Below are positions 7,986-16,214 of a stretch of 64,000 nucleotides of DNA, piece by piece. This DNA is from Bradyrhizobium sp. WSM1417. Lineage in GTDB: Bacteria; Pseudomonadota; Alphaproteobacteria; Rhizobiales; Xanthobacteraceae. The stretch's first letter is position 1. Every line of letters begins with the position of its first letter. The position numbers were made by a program, and so were the translations under genes. The DNA lies in the NCBI RefSeq assembly GCF_000515415.1, contig NZ_KI911783.1, positions 474,501-538,500 on the forward strand, given 5' to 3'. Below the pieces are notes generated by a model, which saw nothing but the letters and a program-made list of their open reading frames with translations, searched no databases and was not told the DNA's origin.

Positions 7986-8042
7986 CCGAAGCGGCCGGAC
8001 ACAAGGCCGCACGTAACATCAAAAGAAATCGGAGGAGAGACC

Positions 8043-9173
8043 ATGAAATCGACCATTCTGGCAGGCGCCCTGCTTGCATTCGCGACCGCAACCAGTGTCC
8101 ACGCCCAGGCGATCAAGCTCGCCGACGTCGCCGAGTTGTCCGGCGGCGGCGCCACCGTCGGCACCAACTGGAAGAACGGCATCGACCTCGCGATCGAGGA
8201 GATCAACGCCAAGGGCGGCGTGCTCGGCCGCAAGCTCGAAGTCACTCATGCGGATTCGCAATCCAACCCGGGCGTCGCGCGCGCACAGATGCAAAAGGCG
8301 CTCGACGCCGAACCCTATGTGCTGCTCGGACCCGGCTATTCCGGGTCGGTGAAGGTGACGGCGCCGTTGGCGGCCGAGGCCGGTATTGCGCAAATCATGG
8401 GCGGCGAAGCCGCCGAGCTGACGCAAGGCGGAAACAAATTCCTGTTCCGCACCTCGTTCGGCCAGCAATCGTCGATGCCGAAGGTCGCCAAATATATTCA
8501 CGACGACATGAAGGCGAAGTCGGTCGCCGTCGTCTGGGTGAACAATGACTTTGGCCGCGGCGGTCGCGATGTCGTCGTCAAGGAGCTCGACCGTCTCGGC
8601 TCCAAGGTCGTCGCCGACCTCTCCACCGAGGCGGGCCAGGCCGATTTCGCCGCCGACGTCGGCAAGATCAAGGCCGCCAATCCCGACGCCGTGTTCGTCT
8701 ATTTGAACGAGGAAGAGAGCGCGCGCATCCTCAAGGAGCTGAAGCGCCAGGGCGTCACCGCGCCGCTGATGGGCGAGACCACGCTGATCGGGCAGAAGGT
8801 GATCGAGCTTGCGGGCGATGCCGCCAACGGCGCGCGCGGCCATGTCGGTCTCACCACCGACGCGCCGGTCGACCTGATAAAGGCGTTTCGCGACAAGTTC
8901 GCGAAGAAGTACAATTACGTGCCCGACCATAACGGGCTGAAAGGCTATCTCGCGGTCTACATGGTGAAGGCCGCGACCGACAAGATGGGCAAGGTGGATT
9001 CCAAGGCGTTCGCCGACACGCTGCACGGCCTGACCATCAAGGCCGCGGACGAGCCGGGCATTCTGATGGACGTCACCTTCAGCGACACCGGCGACATCGA
9101 TCGCCAGAGCTTTCTGGTCGAGGTGGTCGAAGGCAAGCAGGTGGTGAAACAGGTGCTGCCGAAGGTGAAGTGA
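8043..9173 (+). CDS. HAAT periplasmic substrate-binding protein, probable shikimate/quinate-type ligand
   Basis: 376 aa with a cleavable signal peptide (about residues 1-22, ending in VHAQA) and a Peripla_BP_6 fold: IKLADVAELSGGGATVG at the start, then GLDLAIEEINAKGGVLG-like spacing and an ADSQSNPGVARAQ block. GGAGGAGAG precedes the ATG. It lies between the shikimate dehydrogenase and the two permeases of the same operon, so it should deliver the pathway substrate to that transporter. The ligand is inferred from the operon: shikimate, quinate or dehydroshikimate. Confidence 0.87.
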   Translation: MKSTILAGALLAFATATSVHAQAIKLADVAELSGGGATVGTNWKNGIDLAIEEINAKGGVLGRKLEVTHADSQSNPGVARAQMQKALDAEPYVLLGPGYSGSVKVTAPLAAEAGIAQIMGGEAAELTQGGNKFLFRTSFGQQSSMPKVAKYIHDDMKAKSVAVVWVNNDFGRGGRDVVVKELDRLGSKVVADLSTEAGQADFAADVGKIKAANPDAVFVYLNEEESARILKELKRQGVTAPLMGETTLIGQKVIELAGDAANGARGHVGLTTDAPVDLIKAFRDKFAKKYNYVPDHNGLKGYLAVYMVKAATDKMGKVDSKAFADTLHGLTIKAADEPGILMDVTFSDTGDIDRQSFLVEVVEGKQVVKQVLPKVK

Positions 9174-9184
9174 GGTCTTATTCG

Positions 9185-9324
9185 CCTCTCCCCGCGTGCG
9201 GGGAGAGGCCGGAATTTGCGTAAGCAAATTCCGGGTGAGGGGAAGCCTCCACGAGTCCAACTCTCAGCGACCTCGCGGAGGCTCCCCCTCACCCCGACCC
9301 TCTCCGCGCAAGCGGGGAGAGGGA
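9185..9324. repeat. CCTCTCCCC palindromic repeat inside the operon
   Basis: Two hairpin-forming arms, CCTCTCCCCGCGTGCGGGGAGAGG at the left and a TCTCCGCGCAAGCGGGGAGAGGG arm at the right, separated by about 95 bases that include CCGGGTGAGGGG and its mirror CCCCTCACCCCG. It separates the binding-protein gene from livH and its last bases run into the GGGAGGGG ribosome site of livH. Nine other copies of this family occur in the window. Confidence 0.85.
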
Positions 9325-9343
9325 GAAGAGAGGGAGGGGAAAA

Positions 9344-10219
9344 ATGTCCAATCTGTTCGATCTTCTGGTCGCGGGACTTGCCACCGGCGCGATCTATGCG
9401 CTGGTCGCGGTCGGCTTCACGCTGCTGTGGCAGACCTCGCAGACCATCAATTTCGCGCAAGGCGAGTTCGTGATGCTGCCGGCGTTCCTGATGCTGGCGG
9501 CGATGCATGCCGGCGCGCCGTTCTGGCTCGCGATCATCCTCGGCATCCTGCTCTCGATGCTCCTGCTCGGCCTCGCCTTCAAGATGCTGCTGGTGGATCC
9601 GATGATGCGCCATGGCGTGCTGCCGCTCGCGATCGCGACCATGGCGCTCGCGATCGGCCTCAAGGAGGCCGTAAAACAGTTCTTCAGCGCCGAAGCCTCA
9701 CCTTTCCCGTCGATCGTGCCGACCGGCGACGTCTCCATCCTCGGCCATGCCGTCTCGCTGCAAAGCATCGGCGTCCTCGTCCTCGCCATCCTTGCCGTCT
9801 TCGGCTTGACTGCGCTTCTCAACCGCACCTCGCTCGGCCACCAGATGCAGGCGGCGGCGCAGAACCCGACGGTGGCGCGCATCATCGGCGTCCCGGTCGA
9901 GCGCATGATCCTCCTGACTTTCCTGATCAACGCGTTCCTGGTCGCGCTCGCCTCGCTGTTGATCACGCCGATCTACCTCGCGAAATTCACCTCCGGCGAG
10001 GTGCTGGGCCAGGCTGCCTTCATCGCCGCGATCGTCGGCGGGTTCAACCAGGTGCGCGGCGCGATCGCAGGCGGCCTCCTGATCGGCGTGCTCGACAATC
10101 TCGCGGCCGCCTATGTCTCGACGCAGTACCGCGCCGCCGTGCCGATGATATTTCTGATCGCCGTCATCCTGTTCCGGCCGCAGGGCCTGCTCGGCCGCGC
10201 CGAGGAGCGCACCGTATGA
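9344..10219 (+). CDS. HAAT ABC permease (LivH type) of the shikimate/quinate-type operon
   Basis: 291-aa inner-membrane permease with about eight hydrophobic segments and the LivH pattern near the N-terminus (YALVAVGFTLLWQTSQTINFAQGE, the N-F-A-Q-G block). GGGAGGGG lies just upstream of the ATG. Its TGA overlaps the ATG of livM (ATGA), showing tight coupling. It forms the channel with the next gene product. Confidence 0.92.
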   Translation: MSNLFDLLVAGLATGAIYALVAVGFTLLWQTSQTINFAQGEFVMLPAFLMLAAMHAGAPFWLAIILGILLSMLLLGLAFKMLLVDPMMRHGVLPLAIATMALAIGLKEAVKQFFSAEASPFPSIVPTGDVSILGHAVSLQSIGVLVLAILAVFGLTALLNRTSLGHQMQAAAQNPTVARIIGVPVERMILLTFLINAFLVALASLLITPIYLAKFTSGEVLGQAAFIAAIVGGFNQVRGAIAGGLLIGVLDNLAAAYVSTQYRAAVPMIFLIAVILFRPQGLLGRAEERTV

Positions 10220-11214
10220 GCGGCTTCGCCAAACCTCTCAAGCTCGCGTTCGGCCTTATCGTCATCGCTGCGCTGATCGTCGTCCCCATGAACTTCAACC
10301 GCTATGGCCTGTTCATCCTGAGCCAGTGGGCGGTGATGGCCATCGCCGCGATGGGCCTCAACCTCACGCTCGGCTATGCCGGCCAGGTCTCGCTGGCGCA
10401 GGGCGCCTTCGTCGGCATCGGCGCTTACGCCGCGGCGATCATGACCACCCATGGCTGGCCGCTGCCGGCGGCGATCGTCGTCGCGATCGGCTTGAGCTTC
10501 GCAGTCGGCTGGGTGCTCGGCTATCCCGCGCTACGGGTGCAGCACCACTACCTCGCCTTCGTCACGCTCGCCTTCTCCACGCTGGCCTTCCTGGTGTTTC
10601 GCAACGAGAGCTGGCTCACCGGCGGCATCTACGGCATCTCCAACATTCCGCGTCCGCACATCTTCGGCATCGCGACCAACAAGCCGCTGCCGTTCTACTA
10701 TGTCTGTCTCGGCTCGCTCGCGATCGTGTCGCTCGCAGTGTGGTGGCTGATCCGCTCGCCCTGGGGCCGCGCCTTCATGGCGTTGCGCGAAAACCCGCTG
10801 CGGGCGCAGTCGCTGGGCGTCGACACGCGCCGCTATACGCTGATGGCGTTCGCGATCGGCTCGGCGCTCGGTGGGGTCGCCGGCGCGCTCTATGCGCCGC
10901 TGACGCAATATATCGATCCCGTGCCGTTCAACCTGTCGCTCTCGCTCGACCTCCTGATGATGGTGATCGTCGGCGGCGCCGGATTCTTTCTGGGTCCGTT
11001 CCTCGGCGCGATGATCGCGGTGCTGCTGCCGGAATGGCTGCGCTTCACCGAGGGCTATTATCTGATGCTCTACGCGATCGCGGTGATGGGGCTGCTGATC
11101 TGGTCGCCGACCGGAATCCTGGGAATCCTCGACCGCTACCTCGCCGAGCGGCGAACCAAGGCGGCCTCCGCCCAGCGCGCCGTCGCAAAGTCCCGGCTGG
11201 AGACGGTGCAATGA
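10216..11214 (+). CDS. HAAT ABC permease (LivM type) of the shikimate/quinate-type operon
   Basis: 332 aa from the ATG at 10216 that overlaps the livH stop; the frame is open much further upstream but that part runs through livH and is not used. The LivM block MGLNLTLGYAGQVSLAQGAFVG (about residues 45-66) is diagnostic. There are several membrane helices, and the last about 25 residues are a basic cytoplasmic tail (RYLAERRTKAAS). Its stop overlaps the livG start by 4 bases. Confidence 0.92.
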   Translation: MSGFAKPLKLAFGLIVIAALIVVPMNFNRYGLFILSQWAVMAIAAMGLNLTLGYAGQVSLAQGAFVGIGAYAAAIMTTHGWPLPAAIVVAIGLSFAVGWVLGYPALRVQHHYLAFVTLAFSTLAFLVFRNESWLTGGIYGISNIPRPHIFGIATNKPLPFYYVCLGSLAIVSLAVWWLIRSPWGRAFMALRENPLRAQSLGVDTRRYTLMAFAIGSALGGVAGALYAPLTQYIDPVPFNLSLSLDLLMMVIVGGAGFFLGPFLGAMIAVLLPEWLRFTEGYYLMLYAIAVMGLLIWSPTGILGILDRYLAERRTKAASAQRAVAKSRLETVQ

Positions 11215-11954
11215 GCGCGGTCCTCGAAGTCACCGACATCAAGAAGAACTTTGGCGGCATCAGCGCCGTCGGCGGCGTCTCTTTCGACGTCCGCGAGGGC
11301 GAGATCCTCGGCCTGATCGGCCCGAACGGCTGCGGCAAGTCGACGCTGTTCAACTGCATCCTCGGCCAGCTCACGCCGAGCGGCGGCGAGGTCAAGCTCG
11401 ACGGCAAGGTCGTCACGGGCTTGCGACCCGCCGAGCTCAACAAGCTCGGGGTCAGCCGCACCTTCCAGCTCCTGCAAGTGTTCCCAAAACTCTCGGTGCG
11501 CGAGAACCTGATCCTCGCCGGACAGGAGCACCAGGGCAGCATGGCCTCACGCCTGATCGGCCGCTCCGATGCCGGACTGACGGAGGCCGCTAACCAGATG
11601 ATCGGCTTCTTCAAGCTCGATCATCTCGCCGACGAGCCGGCCGGCGGGCTCTCCTATGGCCAGCAGAAGCTGCTCGACGCCGCCATGGCCTTCATGGGCG
11701 GACCGCGGCTGGTGCTGCTCGACGAACCCGCCGGCGGCGTCAACCCGTCGATGCTGGCGGACCTGAAGGACCGCCTGGTCGCGATCAACCGCGAGAAGAA
11801 TGCCACCTTCGTCGTGATCGAGCACAACATGGAATTCGTGATGTCGCTGTGCTCGCGCGTGATGGTGATGGCGGAAGGCAAGGTGCTGGCAATGGGACGG
11901 CCCGACGAGGTCCGCAAGGACCCTGCCGTGATCGAAGCCTATCTCGGACATTAG
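11211..11954 (+). CDS. HAAT ABC ATP-binding protein (LivG type) of the shikimate/quinate-type operon
   Basis: 247-aa ATPase. Walker A is GPNGCGKST (about 39-47), the signature LSYGQQKLLD, Walker B LVLLDEPAGGV, and the switch His is in IEHNM. The start ATG at 11211 overlaps the livM stop. It energises the permease pair together with the following LivF-like ATPase. Confidence 0.93.
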   Translation: MSAVLEVTDIKKNFGGISAVGGVSFDVREGEILGLIGPNGCGKSTLFNCILGQLTPSGGEVKLDGKVVTGLRPAELNKLGVSRTFQLLQVFPKLSVRENLILAGQEHQGSMASRLIGRSDAGLTEAANQMIGFFKLDHLADEPAGGLSYGQQKLLDAAMAFMGGPRLVLLDEPAGGVNPSMLADLKDRLVAINREKNATFVVIEHNMEFVMSLCSRVMVMAEGKVLAMGRPDEVRKDPAVIEAYLGH

Positions 11955-11965
11955 GGACAGCCATC

Positions 11966-12703
11966 ATGAGCGATCCGATCCTCTCGGTTCACAATCTCGT
12001 CGGCGGCTACGGCAAGATGACGATCCTGAACGGCACCACTTTCGCCGTGCCGCAGGCCACCATCACCACCATCATCGGCCCGAACGGCGCCGGCAAGTCC
12101 ACCGTGTTCAAGGCGATCTTCGGCCTGCTCAAGCTGCGCGAGGGCAAGATCAGCTTCGCCGGCCGCGACGTCACCAATTTGAGCCAGCGCGCGCTGCTCA
12201 ATGCCGGCATCTGCTACGTGCCGCAGGGCCGCAACATCTTTCCCGAGCTGTCGGTGCGCCACAACATCGAGCTCGGCGGCGTTTCCGCGGGCAAGGGCAT
12301 CGACCTGCAGAGCCGGATCGAGGCCGCGCTCGACCTGTTCCCGGCGCTGCGCCGGAAATCGACGCAGCAGGCCTCCACGCTATCAGGCGGCGAGCAGAAG
12401 CAGCTCGAAATCGCCCGCTCGCTGCTGCTCGAGCCGAAGCTCGTACTGATCGACGAGCCCTCGATCGGCCTGTCGCCGCTGATGGTGCAGCAGACTTTCG
12501 ACATCCTGAAATCCCTGCGCGACCGCGGCGTCACCATTCTGATGATCGAGCAGAACGCACGCTCAGCCCTGGAGATTTCCGACATCGGCATCGTGCTCGA
12601 GCTCGGCCAGACTCGGATGATCGACGGCGCGAAGCGCATTTTGAATGATCCCCGCATCGGACAATTGTTCCTGGGCGGCGCGATGGAGGACAACGCAGCA
12701 TGA
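11966..12703 (+). CDS. HAAT ABC ATP-binding protein (LivF type) of the shikimate/quinate-type operon
   Basis: 245-aa ATPase from the ATG at 11966, 11 bases after the livG stop. Walker A is GPNGAGKST, the signature LSGGEQKQLE, Walker B LVLIDEPSIGL, and IEQNA holds the switch region with Gln in place of His, a common LivF feature. Its TGA overlaps the ATG of the dehydratase gene (ATGA), which ties transport to catabolism at the translational level. Confidence 0.93.
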   Translation: MSDPILSVHNLVGGYGKMTILNGTTFAVPQATITTIIGPNGAGKSTVFKAIFGLLKLREGKISFAGRDVTNLSQRALLNAGICYVPQGRNIFPELSVRHNIELGGVSAGKGIDLQSRIEAALDLFPALRRKSTQQASTLSGGEQKQLEIARSLLLEPKLVLIDEPSIGLSPLMVQQTFDILKSLRDRGVTILMIEQNARSALEISDIGIVLELGQTRMIDGAKRILNDPRIGQLFLGGAMEDNAA

Positions 12704-14571
12704 GTAAACGCTCGATCGCAACCGTCTCCCTCTCCGGCGCCCTTGACGAGAAGCTCCGCGCCATTGCGTCTGCAGGCTTCGACGCGGTCGAGATTTTCGA
12801 GAACGATCTGCTGTCGTTCGGCGCCGGCCCGCGCGACATCGCAAAGCTCTGCAAGGACCTCAATCTCGAGATCTGCGCGTTTCAGCCGTTCCGCGATTTC
12901 GAGGGCATGCCGGAGCCGCAGCGTGCGCGCAACTTTGCCCGTGCGATGCGCAAGTTCGACCTGATGCAGGAGCTCGGCACCGATCTGCTGCTGATCTGCT
13001 CCAACGTGTCGCCGGCCTCGCTCGGCGGTATCGACCGCGCCGCGGATGATTTTCGCGAGCTTGGCGAGCGCGCCGCCAAACGATCCTTGCGCGTCGGCTA
13101 CGAGGCATTGGCCTGGGGACGTCACGTCAACGATTACCGCGACGCCTGGGAGATCGTGCGGCGCGCCGATCACCCCGCGATCGGAATCATCCTCGACAGC
13201 TTTCACGCACTGGCCCCCGGCTTTCCGGTCCGCGCGATGGCCTCGATCCCCGGCGACAAGATCTTCCTGGTCCAGCTTGCGGACGCGCCGAAGCTCGAGC
13301 TCGACATTCTCTCCTGGAGCCGGCACTTCCGCTCCTTCCCCGGCCAGGGCGATCTGCCGGTCGGCGAGTTCATGGCGGCGATCGCGGCGACCGGCTATGC
13401 CGGGCCGCTGTCGCTGGAGATCTTCAACGACCAGTTCCGCGCCGGCTCGGCCGTGCAGACCGCGGTCGACGGCCTGCGTTCGCTGATCCTGCTGGAGGAC
13501 CAGCTTGCACCGGATTGGCCAAAGCTCATCGGCGAGCCCTTGGCGCCCAAGCCGAAAAGTGGAGGCACGGGATTCCTCGAGTTTGCCGTCAACGAGACCA
13601 AGGCCGGCGAACTCGCCCGCCTGCTTTCGCAGCTCGGTTTCCGAAAGACCGGCAAGCATCGCAGCAAGGCGGTGGAGCGCTGGTCGCAAGGCAAGGTCGA
13701 GCTCGTCGTCAACTCCGAGACCGACGGCTTTGCGCATTCGCACTACGTGACGCATGGCCCCGGCGTCTGCGCCATCGCGCTCGACGTCGACAATGCCAGC
13801 CTCGTCATGCAGCGCGCCGAAACACTGAAGGCGCGCACCTTCTACCAGCCGGTCGGACCGGGCGAGCTCGAGATTCCCGCAATCCACGGCGTCGGCGGCA
13901 GCCTGCTGTATTTCCTCGACCAAGCCGGCAAGAACTGGGACACGGATTTCGAACAGGTCCCGAGCGACGCCCGCGCGGACGCCCTGCTGGCCGTCGATCA
14001 CATCGCTCAGTCGATGCCCTATGACGAGATGCTGTCCTGGCTGCTGTTCTACACCGGCATTCTCGACCTCGAGCGGCTGCCGCAGATGGAGATCGCCGAT
14101 CCCAGAGGGCTCGTGCAAAGCCAGGCGGTCGTCAACGGCGACCAGAGCCTGCGCTTCGTGCTCAACGGCTCATCCGCCAACCGCACGTTGCCGGCCCGTT
14201 TCATCTCGGAATTTTTCGGCTCGGGCGTGCAGCACGTCGCGTTCACGTGCCGGGACATCTTTGCGGCGGTCGCGGAGATGCGCAAGCGCGGCGCGGATTT
14301 CCTGGATATCCCGGACAATTACTACGACGACATTGAAGCCAAATACGACCTCGCGCCCGATCTGATGGCGCAGCTGCGCGCCAACCACATTCTCTACGAC
14401 CGCGAGGGCGACGGGGAGTTCTTCCAGGTCTACACCCACATCTTCGACGAGCGTTTCTTTTTCGAGATCGTGGAGCGACGGAATTATCAGGGCTTCGGCG
14501 CGGCCAATGCCGGGATCAGGCTTGCGGCGCAGGCGCGCGAGGTGCGGCCTGTGAGCATGCCGCGGGTGTAG
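12700..14571 (+). CDS. quiC1: 3-Dehydroshikimate dehydratase, QuiC1-type two-domain protein
   Basis: 623 aa. Residues 1-270 form a sugar-phosphate-isomerase-like TIM barrel with candidate metal ligands in the expected order: E135 (GYEALAWG), D166 (ILDSFH), Q192 (LVQLADAP) and E240 (SLEIFND). Residues about 290-600 are a 4-hydroxyphenylpyruvate-dioxygenase-like (VOC) domain with H434 (VDHIAQSM), H512 (VQHVAFTC) and E589 (FFEIVER) as its metal triad. This fusion is the architecture of Pseudomonas QuiC1, which dehydrates 3-dehydroshikimate to protocatechuate; the role of the VOC half is not settled. It is the last gene of the operon with shikimate dehydrogenase and the transporter, so the pathway product should enter the beta-ketoadipate route. 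Confidence 0.88.
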   Translation: MSKRSIATVSLSGALDEKLRAIASAGFDAVEIFENDLLSFGAGPRDIAKLCKDLNLEICAFQPFRDFEGMPEPQRARNFARAMRKFDLMQELGTDLLLICSNVSPASLGGIDRAADDFRELGERAAKRSLRVGYEALAWGRHVNDYRDAWEIVRRADHPAIGIILDSFHALAPGFPVRAMASIPGDKIFLVQLADAPKLELDILSWSRHFRSFPGQGDLPVGEFMAAIAATGYAGPLSLEIFNDQFRAGSAVQTAVDGLRSLILLEDQLAPDWPKLIGEPLAPKPKSGGTGFLEFAVNETKAGELARLLSQLGFRKTGKHRSKAVERWSQGKVELVVNSETDGFAHSHYVTHGPGVCAIALDVDNASLVMQRAETLKARTFYQPVGPGELEIPAIHGVGGSLLYFLDQAGKNWDTDFEQVPSDARADALLAVDHIAQSMPYDEMLSWLLFYTGILDLERLPQMEIADPRGLVQSQAVVNGDQSLRFVLNGSSANRTLPARFISEFFGSGVQHVAFTCRDIFAAVAEMRKRGADFLDIPDNYYDDIEAKYDLAPDLMAQLRANHILYDREGDGEFFQVYTHIFDERFFFEIVERRNYQGFGAANAGIRLAAQAREVRPVSMPRV

Positions 14572-14579
14572 CTTACTTT

Positions 14580-14730
14580 CCCTCTCCCCTTGTGGGAGAG
14601 GGTGGCTCGCCGCAAAGCGGCGAGACGGGTGAGGGGTTCTCTCCGCGCGAGACCTCTTACTTTTGAATACGCGGAAACAAACCCCTCATCCGGCGCTTCG
14701 CGCCACCTTCTCCCGCAAGGGGAGAAGGGG
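14580..14730. repeat. CCTCTCCC palindromic repeat between convergent genes
   Basis: Left hairpin CCTCTCCCCTTGTGGGAGAGG and right hairpin CTTCTCCCGCAAGGGGAGAAG with a middle part containing GGGTGAGGGG and its mirror CCCCTCATC. It lies between the 3' end of the dehydratase gene and the 3' end of the minus-strand binding-protein gene and probably helps end both transcripts. Confidence 0.8.
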
Positions 14731-14744
14731 CATCGTGCTTGTGG

Positions 14745-15917
14745 CTACTTCATCGCGCATTTGTCGTGGAAACGATCCTGGTCGTTTTCAACGATGGTCG
14801 CGACCGTCTTCAGCGAGAGCTGGCCTTCGCCGTCCTTTACCACGTCCTGGAGATAGAAGTTCTGCACCGGGATGTGGTTCTTGCCGTACTTGAAGGGGCC
14901 GCGCAGCGACTTGAAGTTGGCCTTCTCCATCTCGGCCTTCATCGCGTCCTTCTTGCTGGTGTCGCCCTTCACCGCGACCACGGCGCTGTTGATGAGCTGG
15001 GCCGCGTCGTAGGCTTGCGCGCCGTAATAGGTCGGGCGCAGGCCGGGGTACTTCTTGCGATAGTCGGCCACGAAGCGCTTGTTCTGCTCGTTGGGCAGAT
15101 CATTCACCCATTCCTGCGCGCCGGGAACGCCGAGCGCGTTCTCCTTTTGCAGCGGCAGCGACAGCTCGTCGACGGTGAACGCCGTGTAGAGCGGCATCGT
15201 GCTCTTCAGCCCGGCCTGCGCATATTGGTTGAGGAACTGCACGCCGGCTGCACCGGGATAGAACACGAAGATCGACTCGGCGCCCGAGGCCCGCGCCTTG
15301 GAGAGCTCGGCGGAGAAGTCGAGCTGGCTCGGCCAGACTGTGTATTCCTCGCCCTTGACCTCGCCCTTGAACGTGCTCTTCACGCCCGCGAGCATGTCCT
15401 TGCCGGCGGCGTAGTTAGGGCCGATCAGGAACACGCTCTTGACGCCCTTCTGGTTCATGTAGAGGCCCATGGCGGCCGGCGTCTGGTCGTTCTGCCAGGA
15501 GGTCGAGAACACGTAAGGCGAGCAGAGCTCGCCGGCGAGCTGCGACGGACCGGCATTGGCCGAGATCAGGATGGTCTGCGAATCCACGGCGGTCTTGAGC
15601 GAGGCCAGCAGCACGTTCGACCAGATGTAGCCGACGATGAAATCGACCTTGTCGGACTGCACCAGCTTCTCGGTCTTCTGCTTGCCGACGTCGGGCTTCT
15701 GCCCGTCGTCCTCGTAAATCACCTCGACCGGCTTGCCGTCCATCTTGCGGCCGATGTGATCCAGCGCGAGCTCGAACGAGTTGCGCATGTCGTTCCCGAT
15801 CACGGCGGTCGGGCCGCTGAAGGTCGAAACGAACCCGATCTTGATGGTGTCGCCGGCGGATGCCGGGCCTGCCAGCACCAGCGCCGCTGCGCCCGCCAGC
15901 CAGAATGCCGTTCTCAT
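14745..15917 (-). CDS. HAAT periplasmic substrate-binding protein, solitary
   Basis: 390 aa from the ATG at 15917, which has GGGGAG six bases upstream; an in-frame GTG two codons earlier is less likely. Signal peptide about 1-22 (LAGAAALVLAGPASAG), then a Peripla_BP_6 fold (DTIKIGFVSTFSGPTAVIG, and the internal RNSFELALDHIG helix). No permease or ATPase is adjacent. Similar stand-alone binding proteins in Rhodopseudomonas/Bradyrhizobium bind aromatic acids, and this one sits between two aromatic-type loci. It could also serve the binding-protein-less transporter at 223-3562. Confidence 0.87.
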   Translation of the reverse strand: MRTAFWLAGAAALVLAGPASAGDTIKIGFVSTFSGPTAVIGNDMRNSFELALDHIGRKMDGKPVEVIYEDDGQKPDVGKQKTEKLVQSDKVDFIVGYIWSNVLLASLKTAVDSQTILISANAGPSQLAGELCSPYVFSTSWQNDQTPAAMGLYMNQKGVKSVFLIGPNYAAGKDMLAGVKSTFKGEVKGEEYTVWPSQLDFSAELSKARASGAESIFVFYPGAAGVQFLNQYAQAGLKSTMPLYTAFTVDELSLPLQKENALGVPGAQEWVNDLPNEQNKRFVADYRKKYPGLRPTYYGAQAYDAAQLINSAVVAVKGDTSKKDAMKAEMEKANFKSLRGPFKYGKNHIPVQNFYLQDVVKDGEGQLSLKTVATIVENDQDRFHDKCAMK

Positions 15918-16214
15918 AACCACTCCCCTCCATATTATTATGCCCGGAAGCGGGGTGATTGCCGCCCCGGGTCATCTCTATTGAACGCAAAATCTGTCGC
16001 GCCGCCAATGGCTCAGCGCCCGCCCTGCACCATATTTCGCCCCGATCGTTAATGGCAAGAAATATAGTTCTACTCACTTCGGCGAGGGCTGCGGCGCTTT
16101 TTCGCGGGATATCGATACGCCAGGCCTATTCAGCGATTGATGACGGCTATTGGACCGCGGCGCCTGATCAGCGTTTAGATGAGTATAGAGCCGCGAGATT
16201 CGGAGGGGCGCATC

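Noticed and set aside
12214..14118. A 634-codon open frame antisense to livF and the dehydratase gene
   Set aside because: Antisense shadow; the plus-strand genes have intact catalytic motifs and tight coupling.
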